Shown: in pieces, positions 1-8,183 of the stretch | How the letters are laid out: the number at the start of each line of letters is the position of its first letter | Position numbering within the stretch: the first letter of the stretch is position 1 | Assembly (NCBI GenBank): GCA_902633975.1 | Contig: CACPHX010000001.1 | Span: forward strand, 110,572-164,136 | Reading direction: 5' to 3' | DNA: 53,565 bases | Source: an uncultured Marinoscillum sp. | Lineage (GTDB): Bacteria > Bacteroidota > Bacteroidia > Cytophagales > MED-G16 | Made by a program: the position numbers and the translations under genes | Notes under the pieces: generated by a model | Databases searched by the model: none | What the model saw: the letters and a program-made list of their open reading frames with translations, nothing else | Told to the model about the DNA's origin: nothing

Positions 1-1
1 A

Positions 2-121
2 GATTTAGCTGTATTCCTACAAGGTGGAGCTTACGAGGTAATGTATCAAGGAGAAAAGTACTTTATTGTACCTCAATCTTCAATCCTTATGATAGAAAGA
101 GACGAGAGTTTATTTAATTAG
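2..121 (+). CDS. 3' end of a probable GroES-family co-chaperone (partial)
   Basis: Only the last 39 codons are inside the window, in frame from base 2 to a TAG stop at 119-121. The visible tail contains [19 protein letters not shown] and then [10 protein letters not shown]. This resembles the C-terminal strands of chaperonin-10-like proteins, in which a 'G-x-E-[FY]-x-[IV]-V' strand is followed by a hydrophobic '[IV]-L-x-[IL]' strand, and some Bacteroidota have a second divergent GroES-like protein. The start, the mobile loop and the upstream neighbours are outside the window, so the assignment rests on a short stretch and is tentative. The 3' end overlaps the convergent aminotransferase gene by 8 bases. 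Confidence 0.45.
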   Translation, partial: DLAVFLQGGAYEVMYQGEKYFIVPQSSILMIERDESLFN

Positions 122-1373
122 ACTTTGAAAACTCTTTTATACTTTGCTCAATTATTTCACAAGATTCATCTACCTCTGATTCGGAAATAACAAGGGGAGG
201 GGCAAACCTTATAATATTTCCATGAGTTGGTTTTGCAATAAGTCCATTATCTTTCATTTTCATACAGATGTTCCAGGCTGTCGAACTATCTTCGTCGTCA
301 TCTATTACAATTGCATTAAGTAAACCTTTTCCTCTAACTTTTTTTACAAGCTCACTTTCATTACTTAGGTTTTTAAGTCTATCTCTAAATTGATTCCCTC
401 TAAGAAGAGCATTACCAACTAAATTTTCATCTTTTACAACTTCTAGTGCAGATTTTGCCACAACACATGCTAATGGATTACCACCAAAGGTTGAACCATG
501 TTCACCTGGCCTTATGCACATCATTATCTCATCGTCAGCAAGGACAGCTGAAACAGGTAATACACCTCCCGATAGCGCTTTTCCTAGTATAAGTATGTCA
601 GGTCTTGCATCCTCATAGTCTGTAGCCAGCATTTTACCAGTTCTTCCAATTCCTGTTTGTACTTCATCTGCTATAAATAAGACATTATATTTGTCACATA
701 ATGTTCTAATACCTGAAAGATAACCTTCTTCTGGAACCACAACTCCTGCTTCACCCTGGATGGGTTCAACCATAAAAGCGCAAACATTCTTGTCTTTAAA
801 TGATTTCTCAAGAGCGTCAAGGTCATTATAAGGAATTGTCTCATATCCTGGCATATAAGGCCCAAACCCTTTGTAAGACAATGGATCATCAGATGTTGAA
901 ATTGCTGCTAAAGTTCTTCCCCAGAAATTTCCATTTACAAAAATTATTTTTGCTTTATTTTCTTCTATTCCTTTAACTTCATATCCCCATTTTCTGGCAA
1001 TTTTATTTGCTGTTTCTCCACCTTCAACTCCTGTATTCATTGGAAGTACTTTATCGTATTTAAAATATTCTGTAATAAACTTTTCATACTCCCCTAAAGT
1101 ATCATTATAAAAAGCCCTAGATGTTAAAGTTAATTTTTTTGCTTGATCTGAAAGACAGCTAATAATTTTTGGATGACAATGTCCCTGATTTACTGCTGAA
1201 TAAGCTGATAAATAATCAAAATATTTTTTTCCCTCTACATCCCAGACATAAATTCCTTCACCTTTTGATAGTACAACTGGTAAAGGATGGTAATTATGCG
1301 CACCATATTTATTTTCTAAATCAATTGCTCGTTTACTGATATCTATCATTTTTCTGGATTTTTTTTTATCCAA
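114..1373 (-). CDS. rocD: Ornithine--oxo-acid aminotransferase
   Basis: This class III PLP-dependent aminotransferase (419 aa) converts L-ornithine and 2-oxoglutarate to glutamate-5-semialdehyde and glutamate, linking arginine breakdown to proline and glutamate in the cytoplasm. The stretches [14 protein letters not shown] (residues 22-35) and [16 protein letters not shown] (55-70) are characteristic of ornithine aminotransferase rather than acetylornithine or GABA aminotransferases. The PLP-binding aspartate is in DEVQTG (D236), and the Schiff-base lysine is K265 in GKALSGG. Length matches the family (about 400-420). A second ATG at codon 9 (position 1349) is an alternative start and may be closer to family N-termini. 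It is transcribed away from the ribosomal protein cluster, with an 87-base divergent spacer. No arginine-catabolism genes are adjacent, so its partner genes lie elsewhere. Confidence 0.93.
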   Translation of the reverse strand: MDKKKSRKMIDISKRAIDLENKYGAHNYHPLPVVLSKGEGIYVWDVEGKKYFDYLSAYSAVNQGHCHPKIISCLSDQAKKLTLTSRAFYNDTLGEYEKFITEYFKYDKVLPMNTGVEGGETANKIARKWGYEVKGIEENKAKIIFVNGNFWGRTLAAISTSDDPLSYKGFGPYMPGYETIPYNDLDALEKSFKDKNVCAFMVEPIQGEAGVVVPEEGYLSGIRTLCDKYNVLFIADEVQTGIGRTGKMLATDYEDARPDILILGKALSGGVLPVSAVLADDEIMMCIRPGEHGSTFGGNPLACVVAKSALEVVKDENLVGNALLRGNQFRDRLKNLSNESELVKKVRGKGLLNAIVIDDDEDSSTAWNICMKMKDNGLIAKPTHGNIIRFAPPLVISESEVDESCEIIEQSIKEFSKSN

Positions 1374-1412
1374 AAATAGCAGAATACCAAAAAATAAAAA
1401 ATATTGAACAGG

Positions 1413-1443
1413 TTTGTTATTTTTTTCAGTTTTGCGATATTTG
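1413..1443 (+). promoter_or_regulatory. Putative Bacteroidota-type promoter for rpmB
   Basis: A TTTG element at 1413-1416 is followed after 19 bases by GATATTTG at 1436-1443. The second element matches the Bacteroidota -7 consensus TAnnTTTG except at its first base. The spacing equals that of the better promoter upstream of rpmE2 in this window. It would start transcription about 10-15 bases before the rpmB ATG. Transcription-start mapping would settle it. Confidence 0.45.
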
Positions 1444-1460
1444 CGTGCTAATAAAAAACT

Positions 1461-1700
1461 ATGTCAAAAGTTTGTCAGATAACAGGTAAAAGAGCTAGGG
1501 TTGGAAACAACGTCTCAAAGGCTAATAATAAGACAAAGAGAATGTTCTCACCAAATTTACACCTTAAGAGATTTTACATACCAGAAGAAGACAAGTGGAT
1601 AAAAATTAAAGTATGCTCCTCTGCTTTGAAATCTATCAATAAATATGGCATTAGTGCAGTTATTAAAAAAGCTAAAGAAAAAGGGACATTATCTATATAA
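1461..1700 (+). CDS. rpmB: 50S ribosomal protein bL28
   Basis: A 79-residue large-subunit ribosomal protein. The N-terminus [19 protein letters not shown] and the downstream [14 protein letters not shown] are diagnostic of bL28, and the length is normal. Only one cysteine (C5) of the zinc-ribbon positions is present, so this is the zinc-independent form. It heads a cluster with rpmG (3-base gap) and the DUF4295 gene (1-base overlap), the usual order in Bacteroidota, and the three are probably co-transcribed from the promoter just upstream. Confidence 0.97.
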   Translation: MSKVCQITGKRARVGNNVSKANNKTKRMFSPNLHLKRFYIPEEDKWIKIKVCSSALKSINKYGISAVIKKAKEKGTLSI

Positions 1701-1703
1701 GCC

Positions 1704-1886
1704 ATGGCAAAAAAAGGAAATAGAATACAGGTCATACTTGAGTGTACAGAACATAAAAATTCTGGACTACCAGGTACTTCAAGATATGTTACCACTAAGA
1801 ATAAAAAAAATACTCCTGACAGGATGGAATTAAAAAAGTACAATCCTATCATGAGAAAATACACAATACATAAAGAAATTAAATAA
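1704..1886 (+). CDS. rpmG: 50S ribosomal protein bL33
   Basis: A 60-residue large-subunit ribosomal protein recognised by [18 protein letters not shown], the [11 protein letters not shown] stretch and the C-terminal LKKYNP. It has a single cysteine (C14) and lacks the paired CxxC motifs, so it is a zinc-independent bL33. It lies 3 bases after rpmB, and its stop overlaps the start of the next gene as TAATG, implying coupled translation. Confidence 0.97.
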   Translation: MAKKGNRIQVILECTEHKNSGLPGTSRYVTTKNKKNTPDRMELKKYNPIMRKYTIHKEIK

Positions 1887-2296
1887 TGGCTAAAAAAGTT
1901 GTTGCTTCATTAAGGGATAAGTCAGGTGTTAAATATGCTAAGCTTATAAAGTCTGTTAAGTCAGAAAAAACTGGAGCCTATGTATTTAAAGAAGAGATAG
2001 TAATTGAGGATTATGTCAAAGATATTCTTTCAGGAAAAACTCAACAAGAAGTTATTTCCGAGTTGAGAGCTAAAGAGAAAGAGGCTGAAAAAGCAAAATC
2101 AGAAGCTGCTGCTGAGGCCCCTAAGGAAGAAGCTCCAAAAGAGGAAGCACCTACTGCTGAGGCCCCTAAGGAAGAAGCTCCAAAAGAGGAAGCACCTGCT
2201 GGTGAGGCCCCTAAGGAAGAAGCTCCAAAAGAGGAAGCACCTGCTGGTGAGGCCCCTAAGGAAGAAGCTCCAAAAGAGGAGGATTCAAAGAAATAG
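1886..2296 (+). CDS. DUF4295 protein with an acidic proline-rich repeat tail
   Basis: The first ~50 residues ([20 protein letters not shown], then KTGAYVFKEEIV) match the small basic DUF4295 family, which in Bacteroidota is encoded between rpmG and ftsY and is probably ribosome-associated, although its exact role is not known to me. The family is normally only about 50 residues long; this one is 136. Residues 51-76 are a charged, probably helical linker. Residues 77-136 are four tandem 15-residue units based on EAPKEEAPKEEAPAG, encoded by nearly identical 45-bp DNA repeats. The tail is strongly acidic and likely disordered, in contrast to the basic core. The start overlaps the rpmG stop by one base. 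Confidence 0.9.
   Translation: MAKKVVASLRDKSGVKYAKLIKSVKSEKTGAYVFKEEIVIEDYVKDILSGKTQQEVISELRAKEKEAEKAKSEAAAEAPKEEAPKEEAPTAEAPKEEAPKEEAPAGEAPKEEAPKEEAPAGEAPKEEAPKEEDSKK
2114..2293 (+). repeat. Four 45-bp tandem repeats inside the DUF4295 gene
   Basis: Four consecutive 45-bp units occupy residues 77-136. Units 2 and 3 are identical, unit 1 differs only at its 3' end (PTA instead of PAG), and unit 4 ends with DSKK before the stop. Synonymous positions are also conserved, which indicates recent expansion by slippage or recombination rather than old protein-level repetition. The core taa(g/a)gaagaagctcc also occurs in the rpmE2 repeats. Confidence 0.95.
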
Positions 2297-2313
2297 ATCT
2301 CATCTATTTTAAA

Positions 2314-3453
2314 ATGTCATTTCTGCCAGATTTTAAACTAGAAACTTATTTTTCACAGTGGGAATTTAATACAAAATTCAACCTTTGTGCTTCAGATACT
2401 GAGTCATTAGATCTTAAATATTTATTGTCTATCTGTTCTAAAGATGAAAAAAAACTTTGGGATGGTATGGGACTTGGTTATACAGAAACTTTTGGTTCTG
2501 ATATCTTAATCGACTCTATTTCAAAAACATATGACAAGGTTGATAAAAAAGATATTTTGACATTTGCTGGTGCTGAGGAGGGGATTTATATATCAATGAA
2601 TTCTATATTATCATCTGATGATCATTGCATCGTTATAACTCCAAATTACCAATCTGCCCAAACCATACCAAGTTCAATTTGTGATGTAACTAATGTTGAT
2701 CTGGACTCAAAAAATAATTGGAATATGGACTTGGATATTCTCAAAGATTCAATAAAACCAAATACAAAACTTATATCAATAAACTTCCCTCACAATCCAA
2801 CAGGTAAAATTATTTCACAAGATGAGTTGAATCAATTAGTTGATATATGTAGAGATAAAGGAATATATTTATTTAGCGATGAGATTTACAGGCTGATGGA
2901 GAGAGATAAAACATCAAGACTGACTCAGATTTCAGATATATATGAGAAAGGTATTTCACTCAATGGTATGTCAAAGTCCTATGGAATGCCAGGTGTGAGG
3001 ATTGGTTGGATATCAACAAAGGACCATAAACTCATTTATAGGATGGAGAAACAAAAACATTATCTATCAATTTGCAATTCAGCGCCAAGTGAGATATTGT
3101 CTGTTATGGCTCTAAACTCCAGAGATATAATATTAGAGAGAACTAGAACTATTATTTATAATAATTTGTTGGAGCTTAATAAGTTCTTTGAAGCATATAA
3201 ATATTTATTTGATTGGAATCAGCCTGATGGTGGATGTATTGGATTCCCAAGACTTAAAACAAATGAAAAAATTGAAACCTTTTGTGAGAAGCTAATAAAA
3301 GAGAGGAGTGTTTTGCTATTACCATCAAACATTTATGATTCAAGGTTATCTAAATCTCCAGATAATCATTTTAGGATTGGATATGGAAGAGTTAATATGC
3401 CTGAAGCACTTGGTGAATTCAAAAAGTTTATAAATGACAATTATAAAAATTGA
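2314..3453 (+). CDS. PLP-dependent aminotransferase, class I/II fold
   Basis: A 379-residue fold-type I aminotransferase. It shows the family landmarks in order: NFPHNPTG (157-164), DEIYR (189-193) and the PLP lysine in SKSYGMPGVRIGW (K221, residues 220-232). Near the C-terminus, FRIGYGR supplies the arginine that binds the substrate carboxylate. The family covers aspartate and aromatic aminotransferases and capreomycidine-synthase-like enzymes; the substrate cannot be told from sequence alone. It starts 17 bases after the DUF4295 gene and ends overlapping or just before the hydrolase gene, so these two genes interrupt the usual DUF4295-ftsY adjacency while remaining co-oriented with it. Confidence 0.85.
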   Translation: MSFLPDFKLETYFSQWEFNTKFNLCASDTESLDLKYLLSICSKDEKKLWDGMGLGYTETFGSDILIDSISKTYDKVDKKDILTFAGAEEGIYISMNSILSSDDHCIVITPNYQSAQTIPSSICDVTNVDLDSKNNWNMDLDILKDSIKPNTKLISINFPHNPTGKIISQDELNQLVDICRDKGIYLFSDEIYRLMERDKTSRLTQISDIYEKGISLNGMSKSYGMPGVRIGWISTKDHKLIYRMEKQKHYLSICNSAPSEILSVMALNSRDIILERTRTIIYNNLLELNKFFEAYKYLFDWNQPDGGCIGFPRLKTNEKIETFCEKLIKERSVLLLPSNIYDSRLSKSPDNHFRIGYGRVNMPEALGEFKKFINDNYKN

Positions 3454-3473
3454 AGAATCCATTAATTTTAGAT

Positions 3474-5297
3474 ATGAGTCTAAAAAACTGTCTCGCTTTA
3501 CTTTTTATTCTTTCATTTCTTTCTTTTTTGGTTCAGTCAGATTTTGGTAATGTTAATGTAAAATCCCATACATTATACTCATCAAATAACCAGTACGTTG
3601 TATATGATTTATATAAGCCAAGCTCTGCTTCTAAAGAAAATAAGGCTCCATTTATTGTTGTTGTTCCAGGATTCCAAAGATCAAAGGAGGCATTATCCAA
3701 TATAGCTATAGAATTATCAAGACGAGGTAACGTAGTTGCACTAATAGATCCTTATGCCCAGGGAATGTCTTCATCTTCATTAAGCAGGAGAGCAGCTACA
3801 ACTGAAGGTTATGGTATGTTTGCATTGATTGATACTGTGAGTAAGGGAAATCTATTCGATTTTGTAGATACAGATAAAATGGCCTCAACTGGTCATTCAA
3901 TGGGAGGTAATGCGGCTATCAGAGGTGCAAATTATTTTGGAAGAGAGGCAATAAGAGAAAACAAAAAAAGTAAACTACATTCTGTTTATGTTTCAGGATA
4001 TGTTTTGACTTTAACCGAAAAAGTTCTAGAAGATGTAAGATCAAATGTCGGTGTTAGTTATGCTTTTTATGATGAAGGAGCATTTAGAAACGAGCTTCAG
4101 GGTTGGGACGCAGGTAATATGAAGATAGCACCTGAGGCTTTGAGGACTGTAAATTCTATACTGGATGAAAATCAAAAAATAGATGTTATTGAGTTAGAAA
4201 AATTTTATGGAGAAATAGATAAAAATACAGCTAGGGTAATATATAACGAGAGATTATTACATCCCTTCCAGCCCTATAATAATATAGCAACAGCCAATCA
4301 ATTAATTTATTTTGATAAGGTATTTAATTCTGATATGAAACTGGATCCTTATGATCAGATATGGCAATGGAAAGAACTATTCACTTTACTAAGTATGATT
4401 ACCTCTCTAATTATGATTATTCCTCTAACTAGATTCTTATTGAAATTAAATTTCTTTTGTGAATTAGTAAAAGAGGTTCCAAAACCGTTACCCATACAAA
4501 ATAGAAAAGGGAAAGTTGTTTTTTGGTCAATATTTATAATTGGTGCCACAGTTGCATGTATGACCTTTATCCCAATGGTTGATATAGCAAAAATTATTTT
4601 CCAGAAAGCTTCAAATAGAGAATTAACCTGGTTTTTCCCTCAAAGGATGAATAATTCTGTTATGTTGTGGGCCACATTTAATGGTGTTTTTGGTGCCATT
4701 TTATTTTTTGGCTCTTACCATTTATTTGGAAGAAAAGCTGGAATTAAAAAAGATTCTTGGGGTATAAAAATAACTACTATAGAAATTTTAAAAACATTTT
4801 TGTTGGGCCTATTGGTATTCCTTATTTATTATGGAACCCTTAATGTCATTCACTTTATTTTTCATGTAGATTATAGATTTTGGTTTATGGGTGTAAGAAT
4901 ATTTCAACCTCAGATGCTACTAGTTCTTGCAATGTACTTTCCATTCTTTTTTTTATTCTTCTTATCAAATTCTCTCAGAGTAAACGGAGCTATGAGATTT
5001 CAAAATCAACCAGAATGGATTTCAAGGTTAGTTGCAGGATTAGCAAACTCATCAGGGTTAATTATGATTATTGTAATCCAGTACTTTGTTTTCTTTTATA
5101 CGGGATCTGTTTTTTGGACTACAAACTGGTTAAGTGTAAATCTTCTTTTTGGAATAGTTCCCATGATGTTTTTCTTACCTTACTTCAATAGAGTATTCTT
5201 TGAGATGACTGGAAGAATTTATTTGGGTCCTGTTATTACATGTCTAATATTTATCATGATTCTTTCTACAAATACCGTTGTTTATCTACCGATATAA
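3474..5297 (+). CDS. Alpha/beta hydrolase with a C-terminal multi-helix membrane domain
   Basis: After an N-terminal hydrophobic segment (signal or anchor), the first ~270 residues form an alpha/beta-hydrolase domain. It has a strand-loop VVVPGFQRSKE that probably carries the oxyanion hole, and a nucleophile elbow GHSMGG (the serine is about residue 142 from this start). The last ~300 residues contain roughly eight hydrophobic segments, so the enzyme is fused to, or anchored by, an integral membrane domain. The substrate is unknown; the elbow resembles dienelactone-hydrolase and lipase-like esterases. I chose the ATG at 3474; a TTG at 3450 overlapping the previous stop would add eight residues. 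A 53-base spacer separates it from ftsY. Confidence 0.7.
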   Translation: MSLKNCLALLFILSFLSFLVQSDFGNVNVKSHTLYSSNNQYVVYDLYKPSSASKENKAPFIVVVPGFQRSKEALSNIAIELSRRGNVVALIDPYAQGMSSSSLSRRAATTEGYGMFALIDTVSKGNLFDFVDTDKMASTGHSMGGNAAIRGANYFGREAIRENKKSKLHSVYVSGYVLTLTEKVLEDVRSNVGVSYAFYDEGAFRNELQGWDAGNMKIAPEALRTVNSILDENQKIDVIELEKFYGEIDKNTARVIYNERLLHPFQPYNNIATANQLIYFDKVFNSDMKLDPYDQIWQWKELFTLLSMITSLIMIIPLTRFLLKLNFFCELVKEVPKPLPIQNRKGKVVFWSIFIIGATVACMTFIPMVDIAKIIFQKASNRELTWFFPQRMNNSVMLWATFNGVFGAILFFGSYHLFGRKAGIKKDSWGIKITTIEILKTFLLGLLVFLIYYGTLNVIHFIFHVDYRFWFMGVRIFQPQMLLVLAMYFPFFFLFFLSNSLRVNGAMRFQNQPEWISRLVAGLANSSGLIMIIVIQYFVFFYTGSVFWTTNWLSVNLLFGIVPMMFFLPYFNRVFFEMTGRIYLGPVITCLIFIMILSTNTVVYLPI

Positions 5298-5350
5298 ATT
5301 AATTAACTAATTCTTTAGTACAGTTTTTAGTATATTTCAAAAAAAAAATA

Positions 5351-6781
5351 ATGGGTCTATTTGATTTTATAAAAAAGAAACTCTTCGGTAAGACTAAGAA
5401 GGCTGAGGATTCTAAAAAAGCTCCAGAAAAAAAGTTAGAGAAAAAGAAGACCCCAAAGGTTAGTCAAAAAGCTACTAAGCCAGTTAAGAAAAAAGTAAAG
5501 AAAGATGTCTCCAAACCGAAACTTCCTAAGAAGATAGAGGTTAAAAAACAAGTAAAAAAAGGAATTCTTAGTAAAATAAAGGATGCCATTCTTCCATCAA
5601 AAAAAGAAAAAGAAAAATCTATAAAAACTAAGGAGAAGCCTAAAAAAGATATAAAGAAAAAAGCTACTCTAAAAAAAGAGAAAACAGATAAAACTGTTAC
5701 TTCAAAGAAAAAAGAAACTGTAGAGAAGGTTGAGAGTATTGAGGAAGTCAAAGAAGTCAAAGAGGTCAAAGAAGTTGAGGAAGTTGAGGAAGTTGAGGAA
5801 GTTGAGGAAGTTGAGGAAGTTGAGGAAGTTGAAGAGGTTATAGAAGAAGAGGAAGAAGACTCTGACCAAGAGTCAATCAAAAAAGGTTTAGAAAAAACTA
5901 AAAAAAGTTTTTTTGCAAAGTTAAAATCTGCAGTCCTAGGCAAATCAAAAATTGATGCCGATGTGTTAGATGATCTTGAGGAGATACTAATTACCTCAGA
6001 TGTTGGAGTAGAGACAACGGTTAAAATTATTGACAGAATTGAGGAAAGAGTATCAAAAGATAAATACAGTAGTGTAAATGAGTTAAATAAAATATTAAAA
6101 GAAGAGATAGTTAAAATACTCGCTGAAAACAGTTCGGACTTAAAGGCCTTCGATGTTGAAGATGATGCTGTCCCATATGTAATTTTAGTTGTAGGGGTAA
6201 ACGGTGTAGGGAAAACTACTACAATTGGTAAATTAGCTTCTCAGTTTAAAGATGGAGGGTTAAAAGTCTTGATTGGTGCAGCTGATACATTTAGAGCTGC
6301 GGCTGTAGATCAAATTAAAATGTGGGGCAATAGAGTTGGAGTGGATGTGGTATCACATGGTATGAATACAGACCCTGCCTCTGTAGCTTTTGATACAGTT
6401 AAAAAAGCAGTTGACGAAAAATATGACATAGTTATAATTGATACTGCAGGAAGATTACATACAAAACTTAACCTGATGAATGAGCTTTCAAAAATTAAAA
6501 GAGTAGTTCAAAAATTTAAGCCAGATGCTCCTCATGAAGTAATGCTTATACTCGATGGTAGTACAGGTCAAAACGCATTTGTTCAGGCTGAGGAGTTTAC
6601 TAAAGCAACAGATGTAAATTCAATAACTATTACTAAATTAGATGGAACTGCTAAAGGAGGTGTAGTGATTGGAATAACAGATAGGTTTAAAATTCCAATA
6701 AAATATATTGGAGTTGGTGAAAAGGTTGGTGACTTAAAATTATTCCATAAAGGAGAATTTGTAAATTCATTTTTTGATTAA
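5351..6781 (+). CDS. ftsY: Signal recognition particle receptor FtsY with a long charged insert
   Basis: FtsY is the SRP receptor GTPase that docks translating ribosomes at the inner membrane. The N-terminal amphipathic MGLFDFIKKKLFG is typical of Bacteroidota FtsY. The NG domain starts near residue 177 and holds P-loop GVNGVGKT (282-289), DTFRAAA (312-318), DTAGR (364-368) and TKLDG (428-432). Total length is 476 residues versus about 320 in relatives. The excess is residues 15-175: a lysine-rich block (15-125), then a glutamate/valine block (131-163) encoded by a 9-bp repeat. The NG domain looks intact, so the protein should be functional. Its stop overlaps the next start as TAATG. Confidence 0.96.
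   Translation: MGLFDFIKKKLFGKTKKAEDSKKAPEKKLEKKKTPKVSQKATKPVKKKVKKDVSKPKLPKKIEVKKQVKKGILSKIKDAILPSKKEKEKSIKTKEKPKKDIKKKATLKKEKTDKTVTSKKKETVEKVESIEEVKEVKEVKEVEEVEEVEEVEEVEEVEEVEEVIEEEEEDSDQESIKKGLEKTKKSFFAKLKSAVLGKSKIDADVLDDLEEILITSDVGVETTVKIIDRIEERVSKDKYSSVNELNKILKEEIVKILAENSSDLKAFDVEDDAVPYVILVVGVNGVGKTTTIGKLASQFKDGGLKVLIGAADTFRAAAVDQIKMWGNRVGVDVVSHGMNTDPASVAFDTVKKAVDEKYDIVIIDTAGRLHTKLNLMNELSKIKRVVQKFKPDAPHEVMLILDGSTGQNAFVQAEEFTKATDVNSITITKLDGTAKGGVVIGITDRFKIPIKYIGVGEKVGDLKLFHKGEFVNSFFD
5771..5830 (+). repeat. 9-bp tandem repeat (gaagttgag)n inside ftsY
   Basis: Six perfect copies of gaagttgag plus a partial seventh encode EVE/VEE triplets in the acidic block of FtsY (residues ~141-160). Degenerate copies (gaagtcaaa) precede it from 5744. 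The in-frame 9-bp unit means copy-number changes would alter length without frameshift. Confidence 0.95.
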
Positions 6782-8136
6782 TGAGTATTATAGATGGTTT
6801 TTCATCCTTTGTAATTGATTCTGCTGATTACTTATGGGATGGTCATATTCTAGTTTCACTATTACTTGGAGGTGGATTTTACTTTCTTCTTAGATCAAGA
6901 TTTATTCCATTAATTTATTTTTTTCATTCTTTTAAAATTCTTTTTAATAATAAATCAAACTCTAAAGGCATATCATCCTATGAGTCAGTCTCAAGTCAAA
7001 TTGGAGGAATTGTTGGCATGGGAAATATTAGTGGTGTAGCAGTTGCAATATCTATTGGTGGGCCTGGTGCAATATTTTGGATGTGGATTACATCTTTACT
7101 TGGTATGATTACAAAATTTTATACGTGTTCACTATCAGTATTGTATAGAGATAGAGTAAATGGAAAAAATGTAGGTGGCCCAATGTTAGTAATTGTTAAT
7201 GGACTTGGAAAAAAATGGAAACCACTAGCCACTATTTTTTGTTTTTTTGGACTTCTTGGTGTTTCACCAATTTTTCAGTCTAATCAAATAGTTGAGACTG
7301 TAAATAATATAATTCTTCAAAACGTTCCACTTTTTGATAATAAGTTATACAACGATTTCTTTATAGGTATAACCATTATGACTATTGTTTCTTTAGTTGT
7401 TTTAGGAGGAATTCAGAGAATTGGGAAGGTTGCTAGTAAATTAGCACCTATTATGGTGATTACATACTTACTTTCAGTTCTCTACATAATGGCAATTAAC
7501 TTTAGTGAAATCATTCCAACTTTTGGATTAATAATTACTGAGGCATTTTCTTATGACTCAATATTTGGTGGTGCAGCTGGATCGGTTATTATGGTTGGTG
7601 CTAGAAGAGCTTCATTTTCTAATGAAGCTGGAATAGGTACTGCTCCAATAATTCATGCAAGTAGCAATTCAGAGGATCCAATTGAAGAGGGAATGGTATC
7701 AATGATAGGTCCATTTATTGATACAATTGTGGTATGTACCTTAACTGCAATTTGCATTCTAGTTACTGAAACTTGGAGAGACTCTTCATTTGCTGGTATA
7801 GAAATGGTAATTGAATCTTTTGTAATATCAATGCCTTGGTTGGGAAAATATCTTATTCTTTTCACTACTTTAACTTTTGCAATTTCAACCCTTTTCAGTC
7901 TTTCTTTTTTTGGTGAAAGGTGTCTCGCATTTTTAGTTGGTGAGAGATATAAAAATTATTATAGATATATCTATTTAATTTTGATACTAGTTGGATCAAC
8001 TTCGTCATTAAAGTTTGTTATTAGCGTAATTGATTTGTCATATGGGATAATGGCTTTTCCTACTATGATTTCTGCAATACTTTTAGCACCTAAAATTGAG
8101 GTTTATTCTAAGAAATATTTTAAAATGCTTAAATGA
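6781..8136 (+). CDS. Sodium:alanine/glycine symporter, AGCS family
   Basis: A 451-residue inner-membrane transporter that imports small neutral amino acids with Na+. Family signatures include GGIVGMGNISGVAVAISIGG (about 76-95), VGGPM in the next segment and RRASFSNEAGIGTAPIIHAS (about 275-294), all characteristic of the alanine or glycine:cation symporter family. About ten or eleven hydrophobic helices are visible. It is translationally coupled to ftsY (TAATG), though function gives no obvious link. Closest named relatives would be AlsT/DagA-type carriers; the amino acid preference is not determinable. Confidence 0.9.
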   Translation: MSIIDGFSSFVIDSADYLWDGHILVSLLLGGGFYFLLRSRFIPLIYFFHSFKILFNNKSNSKGISSYESVSSQIGGIVGMGNISGVAVAISIGGPGAIFWMWITSLLGMITKFYTCSLSVLYRDRVNGKNVGGPMLVIVNGLGKKWKPLATIFCFFGLLGVSPIFQSNQIVETVNNIILQNVPLFDNKLYNDFFIGITIMTIVSLVVLGGIQRIGKVASKLAPIMVITYLLSVLYIMAINFSEIIPTFGLIITEAFSYDSIFGGAAGSVIMVGARRASFSNEAGIGTAPIIHASSNSEDPIEEGMVSMIGPFIDTIVVCTLTAICILVTETWRDSSFAGIEMVIESFVISMPWLGKYLILFTTLTFAISTLFSLSFFGERCLAFLVGERYKNYYRYIYLILILVGSTSSLKFVISVIDLSYGIMAFPTMISAILLAPKIEVYSKKYFKMLK

Positions 8137-8156
8137 AGGATATGTAAACAAATTGG

Positions 8157-8164
8157 TATATTTG
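8157..8164 (+). promoter_or_regulatory. Putative -7 promoter element for trkA
   Basis: TATATTTG matches the Bacteroidota -7 consensus TAnnTTTG exactly and lies 19 bases before the trkA ATG, in the 47-base gap after the symporter gene. I do not see a good TTTG -33 element at 19-21 bases upstream (AATG at best), so support is partial. Confidence 0.4.
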
Positions 8165-8183
8165 TAATCCCAAATTTAATTAT

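Noticed and set aside
5298..5350. Separate promoter directly upstream of ftsY
   Set aside because: TATATTTC near 5330 lacks the final G and there is no TTTG at the right distance; read-through from rpmB is equally likely.
5464..5943. 159-codon Ser/Thr-rich reading frame on the minus strand opposite ftsY
   Set aside because: It is the antisense image of the Lys/Glu-rich repeat codons of FtsY; composition follows the repeat and no start signal or family resemblance is seen.
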